38,491 nt of DNA from a virus. The notes under the pieces were generated by a model that made no database searches, was not told the DNA's origin, and saw nothing but the letters and a program-made list of their open reading frames with translations. How positions within the stretch are numbered: the stretch's first letter is position 1; each line of letters opens with the position of its first letter. This document shows positions 1-7,338 of the stretch, piece after piece. A program made the position numbers and the translations under genes. Where the stretch lies: positions 1-38,491 of the IMG/VR virus record IMGVR_UViG_3300023172_004031; one strand, written 5' to 3'.

Positions 1-185
1 GCAATTAAAATGTACAACACTGTCCACACAGGTGCAAAGATCCAAGCGGGTGGTTGTAGCTCTGGTTGAATCAATGATGTGTACCATTCATTGTCCTGAC
101 CAAAATTAAACACAGCACCAGCACTACTGGCCACTACTGTACACAGATAAAATGCTATCCATGTTGTGATTTTGTTGATTTTCAT
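1..185 (-). CDS. tspO: TspO/MBR-family membrane protein, N-terminal part (runs off the window)
   Basis: About 61 codons are visible from the ATG at 185 to the window edge, so the C-terminal two thirds are missing. The first 25 residues form a hydrophobic helix. The last visible stretch reads PPAWIFAPVWTVLYILI, the hallmark of TspO/MBR (tryptophan-rich sensory protein), where a PPxWxFxPVWTxLY motif leads into transmembrane helix 2. TspO proteins are five-helix membrane proteins that bind porphyrins and cholesterol-like ligands and are tied to tetrapyrrole and oxidative-stress responses. The ATG lies one base after the stop of the upstream 36-codon gene, so translation is probably coupled. Family assignment is good for so short a fragment; its role here is unknown. 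Confidence 0.8.
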   Translation of the reverse strand, partial: MKINKITTWIAFYLCTVVASSAGAVFNFGQDNEWYTSLIQPELQPPAWIFAPVWTVLYILI

Positions 186-186
186 T

Positions 187-297
187 TTATTTGAAAAATG
201 CAATGTAAATCAGCAATCCAATTATCAAAAGTTTTCCGTAGTCAAGGTCAAAATCTGTACCTTCACCAAACTTCTTTTTGAGTTCACTCAGTTTCAT
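187..297 (-). CDS. Small single-helix membrane protein, 36 aa
   Basis: This short ORF begins with MKLSELKKKFGEG and ends in a hydrophobic helix, KLLIIGLLIYIAFF, followed by a lysine. The ATG at 297 has a near-perfect ribosome binding site (AAGGAGG, 6 bases upstream). The start lies inside the last 14 bases of the 184-aa gene and the stop lies one base before the TspO start. The strong SD and tight coupling argue that it is translated. The charged N-terminus and C-terminal helix suggest a small inner-membrane protein. I do not recognise a family. Confidence 0.6.
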   Translation of the reverse strand: MKLSELKKKFGEGTDFDLDYGKLLIIGLLIYIAFFK

Positions 298-838
298 TGT
301 TTTCCTCCTTAGGTTTCCAATTTTCTATGTAAATTTTATCATAATGGTCTTTGTCTACAACATCAAATTGAAAAGGACCATTTATGATCAACTGTTCATC
401 TTCTATCTGCCATTTTTCGTTCCAGTCATACAACCATCCAAATCCTGATCTACCGTCTGGATCTTCCGGATCACCATTGTTCCAAGTTTCTTCAAACTGT
501 TGTTTTTCTTCATCAGTCCAAGGGCCTTCGTAATCAAACCAAATGCTACACAAGTCATCTAGTTCAGCACCGTGTCCAATTTGGCTATCGCACCAGATAG
601 TATCACCTTTCCAATTATAATCATAGTTCATGTCATCACCTTCTTTGTAGCCATAACCCCAACGATAGGTCTCATTGATTTCCACAAACTTTTGATTTGG
701 ATCATTTGGTACGTCATACAGTTGAATCATCTGCGTTATACTTTTTTTATGTAAAGGTGTTATTCTTACCACTACTTGATCTGTGGTAAAACCATATTTG
801 AGTTTGTCAACTACTTCTTGCTTTTGGTCTGTGGTCAT
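284..838 (-). CDS. Hypothetical acidic protein, 184 aa
   Basis: The product is soluble-looking, strongly acidic and rich in Trp, Tyr and Asp (stretches such as WGYGYKEGDDMNYDYNW and NGDPEDPDGRSGFGW). No membrane helix, signal peptide, metal motif or catalytic motif is evident. The ATG at 838 follows the stop of the 134-aa gene by one base, consistent with coupled translation in the ligase operon. I do not recognise the family. Its place among small genes beside DNA ligase would suit a phage accessory protein. Confidence 0.65.
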   Translation of the reverse strand: MTTDQKQEVVDKLKYGFTTDQVVVRITPLHKKSITQMIQLYDVPNDPNQKFVEINETYRWGYGYKEGDDMNYDYNWKGDTIWCDSQIGHGAELDDLCSIWFDYEGPWTDEEKQQFEETWNNGDPEDPDGRSGFGWLYDWNEKWQIEDEQLIINGPFQFDVVDKDHYDKIYIENWKPKEENNETE

Positions 839-839
839 A

Positions 840-1244
840 TTATTCGTGTTCTCCGCCCGGATCTCTAGGATCTAGTTTTACTTTATATGGATTGCCATCA
901 TTGTCTCTGTAGATCACATAGTCTCTGGTTCTACCATACGAGTGATATCCTTTGATAAAATTAAAACTCTGCGGACTGCGTTTTGCTGTTTCAAATGTGG
1001 CCACTGTGATAAAAATTGCGGCGATAAAGATCAAATGAGCAATTGCTGTGTAACCAAACACTGTCCAACTGCCTACTAGGATTGAAAATGTCACACACCA
1101 CATCCAACACAATACCTGTGTGACCATGTGTCTAGTATTAAAGTCTTGAATATGACGCAATGGATTTTTCTCCCATCCCATCACAGATGTGTATGCATCA
1201 TAGATCCATTCTGCTAAGTTACGTTTACCGTTAATGTTTGCCAT
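840..1244 (-). CDS. Two-helix membrane protein, 134 aa, unknown function
   Basis: A polar N-terminus of about 38 residues is followed by two hydrophobic helices (about residues 40-60 and 64-86) and a charged C-terminal tail with RDYVIYRDNDGNPYKVKLDP. The arrangement predicts a hairpin inner-membrane protein with both ends on the same side. The ATG overlaps the ligase stop codon by one base (TAATG), so it is translationally coupled to the ligase. I do not recognise a characterised family. Confidence 0.65.
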   Translation of the reverse strand: MANINGKRNLAEWIYDAYTSVMGWEKNPLRHIQDFNTRHMVTQVLCWMWCVTFSILVGSWTVFGYTAIAHLIFIAAIFITVATFETAKRSPQSFNFIKGYHSYGRTRDYVIYRDNDGNPYKVKLDPRDPGGEHE

Positions 1245-2557
1245 TATATTTTTTCTCCTGCTTCAAAACCTCTAAATCTTAGGAATCTTGGAAAACGCAA
1301 ACTCCATTCGTTGTCTGCATCTTGATTCTTAGTTATAGCATCTGCTCTAACTTCTACTATTTGTCCAACTAATTTTTCCTTGCCAGTCCAGAATTCATCT
1401 CTGTTGTCGTCAGTCAATCCACTGCCCACATTGACTTTGATGAACTTGCCATCATCTGTGCCTTCACAGATCAAAGCACCAAGTTTGCCTGTATTTCTAC
1501 CTGTGCCTTCTTCTGTTGCTACCACTTCTAATGAAACTTCTATAAATGGTTTTGCTTTCAGCATGTAATGACTTCGCTTACATTCGTAAGGTGCATTTCT
1601 GTCTTTAATCATTATGCCTTCAAAACCTTTTTCAATTGCTGTTGCATTATATTCTTTAAATGTTTTTTGACCTTCATCAGTGTCAAAATCACATTCTACT
1701 TTGTCTACTACAAATATATTGCTGTCTGTTTTTGCATCAGCAAGTAGATCCTGTAACTGTTGATGCCTATCCCAACAACCCAGTTTGGATTTGCCTTGTT
1801 TAAACTCTTTAAGTGTCAACACATCAAACAGAGCAAATTTGGCATCAGTGGCTTCTACATTGTCTTTTCTATGCACCTGTTTCATTAGTGCCTGAAAAGA
1901 ACTAGATACCATTTCGCCATCCAACACCATAGACTCTTCAAATTTACTTGCAAGTGTATCTACAATTTCTTTTTCAATGTGTCCAAAGTTATGAAACTGT
2001 TTACCATTACGTGAATACATTGCTACTGCATCTGTGTCAGCATCATATATTGCAAGTACTCTTACACCATCTAATTTGTAGTCTAATAGTTTTTCACCTA
2101 CTAGTTTCTTTTCATGGTTAGCACTGTCATGAGCCAACATACAACTAAAAACCGGTACCATGTACTCGGGCTTTTTGCTTTTTTTAGCCACTGCATTGAT
2201 AGTTTTTTCACTGACTCCACATTTTAAATCTTTGATAAGAATTCTACGATACCAATTGTTCCATTGATCTTGTGTGGCAATATCCATGTGAAACTGAATC
2301 AAATCTCTGGCCGCATGGCCGGTGGCTGTTCTGTTGTTGAGTTTTCGTGCTAATTCTTTGAACTGTTCCCAACTGCATCCAGGACCATCTTTGGTAGATT
2401 CAGGCACCTGCTTTACACCAAACACATACAGTTTGTCTAAGGCCATTTGGCAACCTTCAAAAAACACAGTGTTGTTGTTTTTGATTTCTTGTTCAATCAC
2501 AGATTCTTTAAACAATCTTGAGTTGTCTGATTCTAGTTTTTTAATTATCTGTTCCAT
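1244..2557 (-). CDS. ATP-dependent DNA ligase (phage type)
   Basis: The 437-aa product has the nucleotidyltransferase motifs of ATP-dependent DNA ligases: motif I YKLDGVR with the adenylated lysine at about residue 161, a later LDGEMVSS segment, EGIMIKDR, and a C-terminal OB-fold region ending WSLRFPRFLRFR. An N-terminal helical domain opens MEQIIKKLESDNSRLFKE. The enzyme would seal nicks during replication and repair using ATP. Most bacteria use an NAD-dependent LigA for this, and the size and N-terminus suit T4-like phage ligases. I chose the ATG at 2557 because it overlaps the upstream stop (TAATG). An in-frame upstream start at 2572 would lie inside the preceding gene. Confidence 0.92.
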   Translation of the reverse strand: MEQIIKKLESDNSRLFKESVIEQEIKNNNTVFFEGCQMALDKLYVFGVKQVPESTKDGPGCSWEQFKELARKLNNRTATGHAARDLIQFHMDIATQDQWNNWYRRILIKDLKCGVSEKTINAVAKKSKKPEYMVPVFSCMLAHDSANHEKKLVGEKLLDYKLDGVRVLAIYDADTDAVAMYSRNGKQFHNFGHIEKEIVDTLASKFEESMVLDGEMVSSSFQALMKQVHRKDNVEATDAKFALFDVLTLKEFKQGKSKLGCWDRHQQLQDLLADAKTDSNIFVVDKVECDFDTDEGQKTFKEYNATAIEKGFEGIMIKDRNAPYECKRSHYMLKAKPFIEVSLEVVATEEGTGRNTGKLGALICEGTDDGKFIKVNVGSGLTDDNRDEFWTGKEKLVGQIVEVRADAITKNQDADNEWSLRFPRFLRFRGFEAGEKI

Positions 2558-3216
2558 TATTTCAATACACAATTCTTAACCACAGTCTCATGACCATAGT
2601 ATTCAGTTATCTTGTGACTTTTAACTCTGCCTTTGAGAGTAGCTTTTGATCCAATATTATGATCAAGATACTTTTGTGTCAACCATTTGATCACATTGTT
2701 TTGTGAATCAGTAAAAGTGTACACACAAAAATCATGCATATCATTGTTGTAAACATTAATTAATGTCACATCAGTCTCAATTGATTGTCCAACTTGTCCA
2801 ACAAAACGACTGTTTTCTTGATAAAAAGCATATTCTTTTTGTCTCTGTTGTTTTTTCAAATAGTTTTGATGCACTCTTGGCAGACTGGCCACAATACCAA
2901 CATACCGTTGGTTTACCTGATCAGAATCAAGAACTGCTAAAACCTGTTGTTCATATGAAGTAATAGTTCCTGTCATTTTTTTCAACAACAGCTCTTTTTT
3001 GAGATCTAGAATCTGTTCTACAGTTTCATGATAATCCGGTACCAATCTTAATCCATTTGTTATCTGATTCAAACGATCTAGTACCACTTGTTTGTTGGGT
3101 TTTTTATCAGAAACGTCAAAGGCTTTCACGTAGCCTTGTGTGTTGAACACATCAACGGCCACAGATATTGCGTCATAGATATTCCAATTTGTGTTGGTTT
3201 TCATTGCTACTTCCAT
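2557..3216 (-). CDS. Hypothetical protein with C-terminal OB-fold-like domain, 219 aa
   Basis: Residues about 1-130 are mostly helical. Residues about 138-219 read as alternating beta strands (FVGQVGQSIETDVTLINVYN, then VYTFTDSQNNVIKWLT and ATLKGRVKSHKITEYYG), a pattern like the OB folds of single-strand-binding and helicase-associated proteins. It is the first gene after a sigma70-like promoter and is coupled to DNA ligase by TAATG, so a role in DNA replication or repair is inferred. The start at 3216 is favoured by position, but an in-frame ATG at 3204 is possible because neither has a strong SD. I do not recognise a named family. Confidence 0.6.
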   Translation of the reverse strand: MEVAMKTNTNWNIYDAISVAVDVFNTQGYVKAFDVSDKKPNKQVVLDRLNQITNGLRLVPDYHETVEQILDLKKELLLKKMTGTITSYEQQVLAVLDSDQVNQRYVGIVASLPRVHQNYLKKQQRQKEYAFYQENSRFVGQVGQSIETDVTLINVYNNDMHDFCVYTFTDSQNNVIKWLTQKYLDHNIGSKATLKGRVKSHKITEYYGHETVVKNCVLK

Positions 3217-3230
3217 TGTTTCTAACTTAT

Positions 3231-3247
3231 AGTGTTATAATAACACT
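3231..3247. promoter_or_regulatory. 17-bp perfect palindrome overlapping a -10 box (putative operator)
   Basis: AGTGTTAT and ATAACACT form exact inverted arms around a single central base. The palindrome covers the -10 element (3237-3242, minus strand) of the promoter ahead of the OB-fold-like gene. Such placement is typical of a repressor site that blocks RNA polymerase. No repressor gene is identified in the window. Confidence 0.55.
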
Positions 3248-3264
3248 GTTTTGGATTTTGTCAA
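3237..3264 (-). promoter_or_regulatory. Sigma70-like promoter for the OB-fold/ligase operon
   Basis: On the minus strand a perfect -35 TTGACA (3259-3264) is followed by a 16-bp spacer and TATTAT (3237-3242). It lies in the 66-bp gap between the 257-aa gene and the OB-fold-like gene, about 20 bases before the ATG at 3216. It would drive the genes down to TspO. Confidence 0.7.
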
Positions 3265-3282
3265 GTGAGTTTTTGGTGTGTA

Positions 3283-4056
3283 TTAGTGATATTTTCTGAC
3301 TTTTTTCCACTCATCCTGTGCTATGCAAGAATTACACACAATATCAGTTCCAGCAGGATTGTAGAAAAAATCTAGTTGGTCAGAGACAAAATCTTTAAGA
3401 CTTTTTTCTAATTCAGTATTGTCATTGTTCGTTAGAAAATAATTTATTTTCTTATTATTTTTTACTAGATCAAACTTTTCGTACTTGATACTAATATCGT
3501 TAGACTTTATCTTTAAAAATTCTAATACTTCATCTAAGACCTTATTTGTCTTTTTAATAGTTGCTAGGTTGTCAAATTCAATACCATGAATAGCAGTGTT
3601 GTTTTCAAAATCAAAAGATTTATCATAAAAAGATTTCATATCAAGATTTGTGTTTTGATAGATTTCATCGTAATTCTGATCATTGATAAACTTTAAAAAA
3701 GATTTCATTTTTGATTTGCTAGTTAACGTTGAAAAATAATGATATTCGATAAGCCATAATAGTTGTATACCTTGGCCATCGATAATAGTATTAGCAATGT
3801 AGGAATTGTCAGTATGAAAACTAACTACGTTAAATGTTAATTCTTTATAGCTTAGTTGGTATCTTACTACATTAATTGATTGTAAATATTCTTTTATAAT
3901 ATTATTTGAGTTTAACAAGCTATAAAATATAAAATCTTTTTGATTTTCTAGTAACAATTCTTTATTGCATATTGTACATTTGTTTTGACTATGCTCAGTT
4001 CTGTACTTGATATTCAACTTTGCAATTTTTCTTGCTAGTGATTTTTCTAAATACAT
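3283..4056 (-). CDS. Hypothetical protein with split CxxC pairs (zinc-ribbon-like), 257 aa
   Basis: A CTIC pair near residue 27 and a CNSC pair near the C-terminus (before IAQDEW) could together hold one zinc ion, with a long AT-rich, Asn/Lys/Ile-rich middle between them. No catalytic motif is seen. The start is placed at the ATG at 4056, which overlaps the stop of the HAD gene (TAATG). An upstream in-frame start at 4086 would lie inside that gene. It is more AT-rich and Asn/Lys-rich than its neighbours. Family not recognised. Confidence 0.55.
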   Translation of the reverse strand: MYLEKSLARKIAKLNIKYRTEHSQNKCTICNKELLLENQKDFIFYSLLNSNNIIKEYLQSINVVRYQLSYKELTFNVVSFHTDNSYIANTIIDGQGIQLLWLIEYHYFSTLTSKSKMKSFLKFINDQNYDEIYQNTNLDMKSFYDKSFDFENNTAIHGIEFDNLATIKKTNKVLDEVLEFLKIKSNDISIKYEKFDLVKNNKKINYFLTNNDNTELEKSLKDFVSDQLDFFYNPAGTDIVCNSCIAQDEWKKVRKYH

Positions 4057-4607
4057 TATGTTACTTGTCCTAATATCTGTTGCCAATTGTCAACTTTGGT
4101 TATTCTAGCATCATCTTTGTAAGCATTATATTCATGCTTCATTAAAAATGTATTTAACCTCTGATCTGCTCCGGCAACTGCATTTGTCCATTTGTCTTCA
4201 ACCCAGATTGCACCTGAATCTTTGTACTGAGATAACCATTCGTTTTTTGGTTCACCAAAACCTACCACATCCATTCTTGTGATTAATCCTGGAAAAACAT
4301 TTTCCAAATTCTGCTTTCTAAGTGAATATTGATATTGATCATAACCCATAGCAGTACAACAGATAATTTCATATCCTTTCTTTTGGAATTCAAGCAATAC
4401 TTCAGCCGCATCTTTGTGTGGCTTTAGATACCCAATCCAAGCAGAATGATTAAATTTCTGCATCACTTTAGCAATATCAGAATTCTGAACAAATTCAGTT
4501 GGATCCATTAATCCAAGATCAGGATAATAAGTTTCAAGATATTTGTTAAAGTGACCTGACCAGTCTAGCAATACTCCGTCAATATCAGTTAATAATAATT
4601 TTTTCAT
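4056..4607 (-). CDS. HAD-superfamily phosphatase
   Basis: The 183-aa protein begins MKKLLLTDIDGVLLDW, the HAD motif I, with nucleophile Asp8 and general acid Asp10. A Thr in CCTAMG is a candidate for motif II, a Lys in the FGEPKNEW region for motif III, and VEDKWTNAVAGAD for the metal-binding motif IV. It would hydrolyse a phosphomonoester, and the substrate cannot be read from sequence. Nucleotidase or sugar-phosphate phosphatase roles are plausible. The ATG at 4607 forms an ATGA overlap with the stop of the ferredoxin reductase gene. Longer versions starting at 4688 would overlap that gene by 80 bases and precede motif I with unrelated residues. Confidence 0.8.
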   Translation of the reverse strand: MKKLLLTDIDGVLLDWSGHFNKYLETYYPDLGLMDPTEFVQNSDIAKVMQKFNHSAWIGYLKPHKDAAEVLLEFQKKGYEIICCTAMGYDQYQYSLRKQNLENVFPGLITRMDVVGFGEPKNEWLSQYKDSGAIWVEDKWTNAVAGADQRLNTFLMKHEYNAYKDDARITKVDNWQQILGQVT

Positions 4608-5365
4608 CGTTGCACAAAAGCCTTTTCTACTACAAAATCGCCCGGAGTCTGTGTGTTTCCTTCTTGGGCACCCATTGACTCTAACCAATCCATTAGATCA
4701 GAGTTTAAACCTTGAGAACCACAAATCATCATACGGTCTTGTGTGTAATTATAATTTGGTAATTCTAAATATTTTTCTATGCGTTGCTCAAAAAACCAAT
4801 TGGTAATTCTACCTTCGTGTGGCCACCATTCTTTGGTAAGAGTGCTAAAATATTTGAACTTACCTTGTGTGATTTCTGCATGAGTATTGTTAAACTCTTG
4901 CAGATAATCTCTGTAAACAAGTTCTTCTGATCGTTGTACAGTGTGAGTCAGTATCACCTGATCAAATCTCTCATAGGTATCTAACCCTTTGATTACACCC
5001 AAAAACGGAGCCAGCCCTGTGCCGGTACTGACCAAATATAAATTTCTACCAGGTTTTAGATAGTCTACAACCAGAGTTCCTGTGGGTTTGCTGTTTACCA
5101 ACACATTATCTCCTTCCTTAATGTGTTGTAACTTTGACGTCAATGGACCATCTTGAATTTTAATCGACAGCCATTCCAAGTAGTCATCATGATTAGCAGA
5201 TGCCATACTGTAAGCTCTCATAATTTTTTTACCTTCATGCTCAATGCCTAGCAGTGTGAATTCTCCATTATTAAATCTAAAACCTGGATCACGTGTTGTT
5301 TTAAATGTAAAAGTTTTATCGCTCCAGTGTTTGACTTCTGTGACTTGTTGACTAGTTATAGGCAT
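4604..5365 (-). CDS. fpr: Ferredoxin/flavodoxin-NADP+ reductase
   Basis: The 253-aa protein has an FAD-binding RAYSMAS motif (residues 50-56), an NADP-binding STGTGLAPF motif (about 113-121), a CGSQGLNSDLMDWL segment and the C-terminal VEKAFVQR typical of bacterial Fpr. It exchanges electrons between NADPH and ferredoxin or flavodoxin in the cytoplasm. Running from NADPH to flavodoxin, it is a known electron route to radical SAM enzymes, which matters given the adjacent array. The ATG at 5365 has AGGAG seven bases upstream; a TTG two codons earlier is less convincing. It overlaps the nucleosidase gene by 14 bases. Confidence 0.92.
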   Translation of the reverse strand: MPITSQQVTEVKHWSDKTFTFKTTRDPGFRFNNGEFTLLGIEHEGKKIMRAYSMASANHDDYLEWLSIKIQDGPLTSKLQHIKEGDNVLVNSKPTGTLVVDYLKPGRNLYLVSTGTGLAPFLGVIKGLDTYERFDQVILTHTVQRSEELVYRDYLQEFNNTHAEITQGKFKYFSTLTKEWWPHEGRITNWFFEQRIEKYLELPNYNYTQDRMMICGSQGLNSDLMDWLESMGAQEGNTQTPGDFVVEKAFVQR

Positions 5366-5894
5366 TAGCAATCTCCTTTAATTTTTCTTTGAACAGTTTG
5401 CTACCTTGACTGCACATTTCTACCCAATCGTCAGCGGCACTTTCGTCTGCATTATCACTAATAAACTTATAACACAAAAAAGGTGTCTTATAATGTCTTG
5501 CCACTTTTGCTATACCATATGCTTCCATTTCAACAACATCGCAATCAACTGCAACAGCAGAAGTTACAAAACGATCGCCGGATCCACACCTGTAGCCGTC
5601 GTTGTGTTCATTAACAATGACTTCACTATTGGATTCAAATGGTGTTTCACCTGGAGCAAATCCTTGTGCTGTAGCATCCATGTCGTGTTGAACAAAACTA
5701 GTACATTTTACCAATCCAGATAAATCTTTTTTAAACGATCCAGCAGTACCATAGTTGATAATGATTTTTGGTCGATGTTTACATATCACTTCAGTGGCAA
5801 CTCTGGTTGCATTGACTTTACCAACTCCTGTGTAAAATACATTATCCATGTTTTCCAACTCTTGTGGTAGTGCTACTAATATTGCGTAATCCAA
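5352..5894 (-). CDS. Short 5'-methylthioadenosine/S-adenosylhomocysteine nucleosidase-like protein
   Basis: Several MTA/SAH nucleosidase landmarks are present: a glutamate near the N-terminus (PQELENM), GVGKVNA, INYGTAGS, VVEMEAYGIAKVA (ribose-binding Met-Glu) and FISDNAD with the catalytic Asp. At 180 aa it is shorter than the usual 230, apparently lacking an early strand-loop segment. The family cleaves adenine from methylthioadenosine, S-adenosylhomocysteine and 5'-deoxyadenosine, the last being the radical SAM by-product. The start is a TTG at 5894 with AAGGAG about seven bases upstream. An in-frame stop directly precedes it, and the ATG at 5898 is out of frame. It follows tRNA-Glu in the same transcript. 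Confidence 0.8.
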   Translation of the reverse strand: MDYAILVALPQELENMDNVFYTGVGKVNATRVATEVICKHRPKIIINYGTAGSFKKDLSGLVKCTSFVQHDMDATAQGFAPGETPFESNSEVIVNEHNDGYRCGSGDRFVTSAVAVDCDVVEMEAYGIAKVARHYKTPFLCYKFISDNADESAADDWVEMCSQGSKLFKEKLKEIANAYN

Positions 5895-5911
5895 TCATAA
5901 ACTCCTTTTTT

Positions 5912-5986
5912 TGGTATCTCCTACGGGAATCGAACCCGTGTTTACGCCGTGAAAGGGCGTTGTCCTAACCGCTAGACGAAGGAGAC
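5912..5986 (-). tRNA. tRNA-Glu (anticodon TTC), CCA encoded
   Basis: The minus strand folds as a full cloverleaf. The acceptor GTCTCCT pairs with AGGAGAT (one G-T pair at the top), the anticodon loop CTTTCAC has anticodon TTC, and a T-arm with GGTTCGATTC is present. The discriminator A is followed by an encoded CCA at 5912-5914. It is the first element after a TATAAT promoter and is followed by the nucleosidase gene. Confidence 0.95.
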
Positions 5987-6003
5987 ATAAATCTCATATT
6001 TTG

Positions 6004-6031
6004 ATTATACATTCTTTTTAAAATAAATCAA
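6004..6031 (-). promoter_or_regulatory. Sigma70-like promoter for tRNA-Glu and the nucleosidase-reductase operon
   Basis: On the minus strand TTGATT (6026-6031), a 16-bp spacer and a consensus TATAAT (6004-6009) precede tRNA-Glu by about 18 bases. The -35 box overlaps the TGA stop of the last radical SAM gene (6028-6030). Confidence 0.65.
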
Positions 6032-7338
6032 GAAAAATATGGCTTGTATTCTGGTACCACATCTAAAATGCTTTGTGATCTCAATTGATCTAACTGCCTA
6101 GTATATTCACAGAACCAATCCCATTTGTGAGATTTATCTTCTTTCATCATAAAATTCACTGTGTTATTGATGATTTTCATACCAGCTTGTTCAATGTGTT
6201 CCGGAAATTTTTCATTTATTAACCAGTCTTTAAAATTATCATATTGCTCTCTTACCAACTGTTTCATTTCAAAAGGCAGTGTTTGAATACAAGCAGTTGT
6301 TGGCGAATGTGCCATGTGTATTGTTAATATAGGTAATCGTTTACCTGAATTGATTTTTTTAAAATTACTTTCAGTTAATTTCCATTTCATAAACTTGGGT
6401 AAATGAAAAACATTTAAAGTTGTAACAGTACAAGCCAACCAAGCATTGACATTGTCACCTAGCTGGTCAACTGTTTGTAAATTTTTTTCAATTGCTGACC
6501 ACTTAGCAGGGTAACGCTGATATTCTACAACACTGCCAAATCCATCAACACTGGCGCCAACGTTAACTGTTTTAAAATTTTTCCACAATTCTAAAACTCT
6601 GGGTTGGAGATTTGTCATGTTGGTATTGTACTCAATGCTCATTTTTTCTGCTTGACCTAGATCAATACATTTCTGTAAAAAATCATAATGACGTTCTATC
6701 ATTAGTGGTTCTCCACCAGCCATATAAACATGTTGCATGTTTGGTATATTAGATTCTATATGATTCCAAAAGTTTTCACTAGTATGCCAATCATAGTCAT
6801 TTGTATACAATCTTCCTTTGTTGTTTTTTTGTAATTTTACATATCCGTGTGTATCATCAAAACCGTCACCACCATACACTTGTAACCAATCTTCATACCA
6901 ACTGTGACTGTCTGTTGGTCCACACATTCTGCATTTTAAATTACACAGATTACCAAATCTTAAATCATAATAAACCAAAGGCACATCAGTAGGGTCAATC
7001 GAACCATCGCTGTTTGTTACTCTGACAGCATCTTCAAATTTAAAATCCCAATGCTGTTCATACTGACGTCTACTGCGTAAACCAGATTCTTCTTCAGTAC
7101 GACATCTACCACATTCATCACTCCATCGACCTTCTAGCATGTTTTTACGAACTATGTTCATAAAGTCTGCTGTTCTGGCTTCTGTCATATCGTCTTTGCC
7201 AGCATTGTAAGAACTGCCATCTGCTTTTCGTACCACACCTCTGTTTTTAGTCACATTGGCTTGACAACAGATTCGTATGTCACCGTTGTTACGCACTGCT
7301 TGAAATATCCAGGGTATAGGACAAAATGTATTACTCAT
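6028..7338 (-). CDS. Twitch-type radical SAM protein 1 (last of the array)
   Basis: This is a clear example of the main array type. An N-terminal twitch-like cysteine module (FCPIPW with Cys6, Cys24-Cys25 and Cys76/Cys79) is followed by EEESGLRSRR, which in this type links it to the core. The radical SAM core has CNLKCRMC (Cys132, 136, 139) binding a 4Fe-4S cluster and SAM, then the GGEP SAM-binding motif at 208-211. The conserved VDGFGSVVEYQRYPAKW follows, and the C-terminus carries LDQLRSQSILDVVPEY. Such enzymes reductively cleave SAM to a 5'-deoxyadenosyl radical, and twitch modules usually hold an extra Fe-S cluster. The substrate is unknown. The start at 7338 overlaps the upstream gene by 8 bases. 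Confidence 0.88.
   Translation of the reverse strand: MSNTFCPIPWIFQAVRNNGDIRICCQANVTKNRGVVRKADGSSYNAGKDDMTEARTADFMNIVRKNMLEGRWSDECGRCRTEEESGLRSRRQYEQHWDFKFEDAVRVTNSDGSIDPTDVPLVYYDLRFGNLCNLKCRMCGPTDSHSWYEDWLQVYGGDGFDDTHGYVKLQKNNKGRLYTNDYDWHTSENFWNHIESNIPNMQHVYMAGGEPLMIERHYDFLQKCIDLGQAEKMSIEYNTNMTNLQPRVLELWKNFKTVNVGASVDGFGSVVEYQRYPAKWSAIEKNLQTVDQLGDNVNAWLACTVTTLNVFHLPKFMKWKLTESNFKKINSGKRLPILTIHMAHSPTTACIQTLPFEMKQLVREQYDNFKDWLINEKFPEHIEQAGMKIINNTVNFMMKEDKSHKWDWFCEYTRQLDQLRSQSILDVVPEYKPYFS

Noticed and set aside
572-754. Hydrophobic plus-strand ORF opposite the 184-aa gene
   Set aside because: Its hydrophobicity comes from reading the complement of Asp/Asn-rich codons. There is no SD, and the opposite frame fits the operon.
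4608-4688. Longer start for the HAD phosphatase
   Set aside because: It overlaps ferredoxin reductase by 80 bases, while the ATG at 4607 gives an ATGA coupling and places the catalytic Asp at residue 8.
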